Shown here piece by piece: positions 61,577 to 64,000 of a stretch of DNA of 64,000 bases. Location of the stretch: positions 1-64,000 of the forward strand of contig JAGHJP010000017.1 of the NCBI GenBank assembly GCA_017886575.1. The letters run 5' to 3'. A program made the translations under genes and the position numbers. Position 1 is the stretch's first letter; each line of letters opens with the position of its first letter. The notes below the pieces were generated by a model, which saw only the letters and a list, made by a program, of their open reading frames with translations, was not told where the DNA came from and searched no databases. This stretch comes from Clostridia bacterium. Lineage in GTDB: Bacteria > Bacillota > Clostridia > Christensenellales > Borkfalkiaceae.

Positions 61577-63427
61577 TCAGCGGGAACGCAGGCGCAGTTT
61601 GAGCGCGTCGGCAAGCGTCAGCGCGTCCGCGCGGACATATCCCGTCCCTCCCTCGCAAGCAAGGTACCGCCGGGTTTTCGCCGAAAGAAAGACCACGTTG
61701 CCGTCGGACGTTTCCAACGGATAGAAGAGCGCGGCGGCGGGGTCGTCCGTGGCGCCGACATAGAAAACACCGCCATAACGGAACACGCCCATGGTCTCGC
61801 CGCCCAGGCGGATATTGACGCCCGCGCCGACGTTGACGATCTCTACCGCATCCGTAAAGCCGCTTTCGACCGCCAGCACCGTCCTGCCGCCGAGCGTGCC
61901 GCCGTCGGCAAGCCCCGCGTTGTCCCCCTCCATGTCGAACGCCAGATAGTTGCCGTCCGCCACTTCCGCCGGCTCGGTCCCCGCCGTTTCCAGCGACTGC
62001 GTGCAGTATTTTTTGACGATGTCATAGAGGGTCGTGCCCGAGGAGAAGGTGTATTTTTCGCCGTGCTCCGCCGTCCGCGTCCGCTCCCACTTCCGGAGGA
62101 TCTCTTCCTCGCTGTCCGTGTGCGCGTTCACCTTGTAGCTGTTGGCGGTGGCTTCGTAATTTTCCCACCCGTTTTCCGAATAATCGATGTGGTATATCCC
62201 CCACGCGGAATCCGTCCAGGCATTGTTGATCTTATACGTCCAGCTCACCCAATGCCAGTTGTTGCGGTTGAGCGCGTCGAGGGTGTATTCCCAGCTCTCT
62301 TCAAGGTTGTAACAGGTAAACTCACCCATCTGTACGGGAATGCCGAAGTTCTGCGCGGCGACGTTTTCGATCTTGTTTTCCACGGAGACCGCATGCGCGG
62401 CGGTGTCGTGCTCGGCGCCCGAATAATGATGGAAGGAATACATACAGTTTTCCCAGCCGTATTCGCTTGGCTGCGGCAGGTTGTTGCCCTCCCAGCAGGA
62501 CTCGAACACCACGATGTGATCCTGGTCGACTTCGCGGATGGCGTCGTATGCGCGATCCATAAAAATCCAATGGCGCACGGTCGTGCTCTGCGTACCCGAA
62601 CCCTCGTTGCGTTCGCCCGGCTCGTTGAGGATGTCGTACGCCGCCACGTTGGGATTGTCCTGAAAATGTTCGGCGATCGCCCTCCAGAGATCGACGGTCA
62701 GGGACATCTTCTGCTCGTTGGAATAGAAGTCCACGTCCGCCGCCGCCAGCACCTGACCGCTGTGGTCCTGCCCGTTCTGCGAGCCGTATGCGCCGTGCAG
62801 GTCCAGAATGGTGTACATGCCGTATTCCGCCGCCTTGGCGACAAATTCGTCGAGCATAGTGAAATCGTAACTCTTGCCCGCGTATTCGAGCCCCTGCACG
62901 GCGGCAAAATCGACGTTCATGTAGGTGAACGGCAAGCGGATACACGTCATACCCATGTCCGCGCAATTCTGAAAATCGGCGTCCGTCCACCAATCGGCCT
63001 GATACGCCTTCCACAGTGCCTCCGCCTTTTCAAACCCGAAGCGGGCGATGAATACCCGCGAAGTGGTGATGTGGTCGATGCAGGTGATCTCCGTCTGCTC
63101 TTCCCCTTCGCCGACCGTCCCCGAACTTTCCGCAAATCCCGTCATCCACTGCTCGATGACGCCCAGCCCGCCCGCGTTGACGCCGCGCAGCCAGACCACG
63201 TCGCCCGTGCCGTTCTCGTCGCGGATGAACTCCCCGTCCGTTTTAAGCATGGTCAGCCCGTCCGTCTGGTCTCCGGGGGGCGTTTCCTGCCCGGAACTCC
63301 CTCCGGACCCCGAAGTCCCTTCATCGGGCGCGCACGCCGCGAGCGCGAGAAAAGACGCGCACAGCACGAATACGCAAAGCAAAAGTCCGGACACTTTCCG
63401 ATACAATTTCAAAACTTTTCTTTTCAT
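61577..63427 (-). CDS. GH5-family glycoside hydrolase lipoprotein
   Basis: A 616-residue secreted lipoprotein. The signal peptide ends at lipobox LAAC (Cys32), followed by a Gly/Ser-rich linker. Residues 65-400 form a GH5 barrel: RGVNAGGLG near the N-terminus, DLHGAYGSQNG, the acid/base Glu269 in ILNEPGE, SFHHYSG and the nucleophile Glu369 in MGEFTCYN. From about 500 to the end a beta-rich part (NYLAFDMEG, GVFYVGATD, RRYLACEGG) resembles a beta-trefoil/fascin-like module. The ATG at 63427 is chosen; an ATG three codons upstream is possible. Substrate is a beta-glucan, type unknown. Confidence 0.85.
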   Translation of the reverse strand: MKRKVLKLYRKVSGLLLCVFVLCASFLALAACAPDEGTSGSGGSSGQETPPGDQTDGLTMLKTDGEFIRDENGTGDVVWLRGVNAGGLGVIEQWMTGFAESSGTVGEGEEQTEITCIDHITTSRVFIARFGFEKAEALWKAYQADWWTDADFQNCADMGMTCIRLPFTYMNVDFAAVQGLEYAGKSYDFTMLDEFVAKAAEYGMYTILDLHGAYGSQNGQDHSGQVLAAADVDFYSNEQKMSLTVDLWRAIAEHFQDNPNVAAYDILNEPGERNEGSGTQSTTVRHWIFMDRAYDAIREVDQDHIVVFESCWEGNNLPQPSEYGWENCMYSFHHYSGAEHDTAAHAVSVENKIENVAAQNFGIPVQMGEFTCYNLEESWEYTLDALNRNNWHWVSWTYKINNAWTDSAWGIYHIDYSENGWENYEATANSYKVNAHTDSEEEILRKWERTRTAEHGEKYTFSSGTTLYDIVKKYCTQSLETAGTEPAEVADGNYLAFDMEGDNAGLADGGTLGGRTVLAVESGFTDAVEIVNVGAGVNIRLGGETMGVFRYGGVFYVGATDDPAAALFYPLETSDGNVVFLSAKTRRYLACEGGTGYVRADALTLADALKLRLRSR

Positions 63428-63581
63428 TTCCGGCATTCTTCCTTCCGACGGGGCGTTCCGCCCCTTCGCCATAAATTTTTTTCAAAATCAAAGACTTCTT
63501 TCCGGTATCCGCCGGCAGTACCGCCCCGCGGGACGCCCTTGCACCCGGCGCCATCCTGCCGCTGCCATATACAACGGAATT

Positions 63582-63610
63582 ATTATATATGATTTCGAGC
63601 GCCGCCGCAA
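63582..63610 (-). promoter_or_regulatory. Promoter of the GH5 gene
   Basis: TTGCGG (63605-63610) and TATAAT (63582-63587) on the minus strand, 17-bp spacer, leaving a leader of about 150 nt. Confidence 0.7.
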
Positions 63611-63690
63611 TGCACTGTTTTTATGTTCGTGCAAAAAATATACTTTTACATGCATCAGACTATAAATGAACCAAAGAAAAAAACCGTACC

Positions 63691-63719
63691 TTGCAATATC
63701 GGCACAATTCATGTATGAT
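63691..63719 (+). promoter_or_regulatory. Promoter of the partial plus-strand gene
   Basis: TTGCAA (63691-63696) and TATGAT (63714-63719), 17-bp spacer, with transcription expected near 63726. Confidence 0.75.
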
Positions 63720-63729
63720 ATAGGAAGAA

Positions 63730-63755
63730 GTCTTATTAAGGTAACTTAATAAGAC
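63730..63755 (+). promoter_or_regulatory. Palindromic operator overlapping the transcription start
   Basis: Perfect 11-bp arms GTCTTATTAAG and CTTAATAAGAC separated by GTAA, lying at about +4 to +30 of the predicted transcript. The lack of a T run argues against a terminator. A dimeric repressor site is the likeliest explanation; the protein is unknown. Confidence 0.65.
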
Positions 63756-63859
63756 GAAACGGAAAAATGCGGGGCGGCGCTGCAAACGGAAGGAGAGGCA
63801 AACACCGCTGCGGGCCATCCCGTATTTTATAAAAATTATCGGAGGTAAAAGTAAGCAAC

Positions 63860-64000
63860 ATGAAGGCAAAAACATTCAGGATCGTCTGTTTTTCGGTCAG
63901 CGCCGTGATCCTCGTCATCGTGCTGGCGCTGAACATTGCCGTCGGCGTCTTTGCGGATACGATCGATCGATTCGTCATCGGCTATAAGGCCGGCACGGGC
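63860..64000 (+). CDS. Start of an exported or membrane-anchored protein (truncated by window end)
   Basis: Forty-seven codons are visible, beginning MKAKTFRIVCFSVSAVILV. A basic start and one hydrophobic segment (about 8-30) suggest a signal peptide or anchor, followed by ADTIDRFVIGYKAGTG. GGAGG lies 14 nt upstream, a long spacing. The function cannot be read. Its place divergent from a GH5 gene and the operator at 63730 hint at another glycan-use gene, possibly a glycosidase. Confidence 0.6.
   Translation, partial: MKAKTFRIVCFSVSAVILVIVLALNIAVGVFADTIDRFVIGYKAGTG

Overview
The window is a GC-rich stretch of a Gram-positive (Bacillota, class Clostridia) chromosome. Three things point there. 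The blocks rimP-nusA-ylxR-ylxQ-infB-rbfA, dgt-dnaG-rpoD-trmK-nif3 and mcsA-mcsB-clpC all have the Bacillota arrangement. There are endospore-lineage genes (cwlD-like amidase, ylbJ-like membrane protein, two CotF-like coat proteins). Promoters are textbook sigma-A boxes with 17-bp spacers, and most genes carry AGGAGG-type ribosome binding sites. A GH5 lipoprotein and a truncated start of a further exported protein would suit a polysaccharide-using gut or rumen anaerobe. That ecology, and a placement among uncultured Christensenellales-like lineages, is inference only.

Layout, left to right (almost everything is on the minus strand). 1-220: end of a probable transposase. 220-9108: amidase, MBL hydrolase, a nine-hairpin array, dtd, efp, M24 peptidase, AP-endonuclease-2-like protein, DUF3267 protein, ribF, truB, nrnA, rbfA. 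9105-14162: the infB/ylxQ/ylxR/nusA/rimP operon behind a clear promoter at 14243-14271. 14310-17385: a PolC-like protein reduced to its N-terminal, OB and exonuclease parts, then ispG and nrdR with its own promoter. 17480-19856: rarA and divergent ylbJ. 19947-24570: pheA, aroF, coaD, rsmD, 5-FTHF cyclo-ligase, alr. 24626-30713: zinc-ribbon protein, nif3, trmK, rpoD, dnaG, dgt. 30801-38933: an SDR, the shikimate cluster aroK-aroQ-aroE-aroA-aroB-aroC, a ComEC-like MBL lipoprotein and a patatin. 39145-43928: clpC-mcsB-mcsA behind an XRE-type membrane regulator instead of ctsR. 44042-51974: an accessory-looking region with tandem repeats, a probably leaderless RecD-like helicase, a MITE-like element, CotF-like genes, nth, a DUF3343/class-V aminotransferase pair, two small unknown genes and an S41 protease. 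51975-54272: a 765-residue membrane protein with a distinctive C-terminal domain and a consensus promoter. 55196-64000: hemW, an MGMT-like protein, a membrane protein, lepA, a LysR/aldo-keto reductase pair, a GH5 lipoprotein, and the 5' end of an exported protein behind a palindromic operator.

Functional themes. Seven enzymes in the window cover the route from DAHP synthase to chorismate, plus prephenate dehydratase towards phenylalanine; chorismate mutase and prephenate dehydrogenase are not here. Translation-factor and replication-initiation operons dominate the rest. The least explained material is non-coding: the hairpin array at 1917-2249, a family of GCATGCCCGC intergenic repeats, 23-bp degenerate tandem repeats at 44292-44383 and a promoter with no clear gene at 51567-51595. 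Among proteins, the truncated PolC in the polC locus and the 765-residue membrane protein are the most unusual. No tRNA, rRNA or CRISPR array was recognised.
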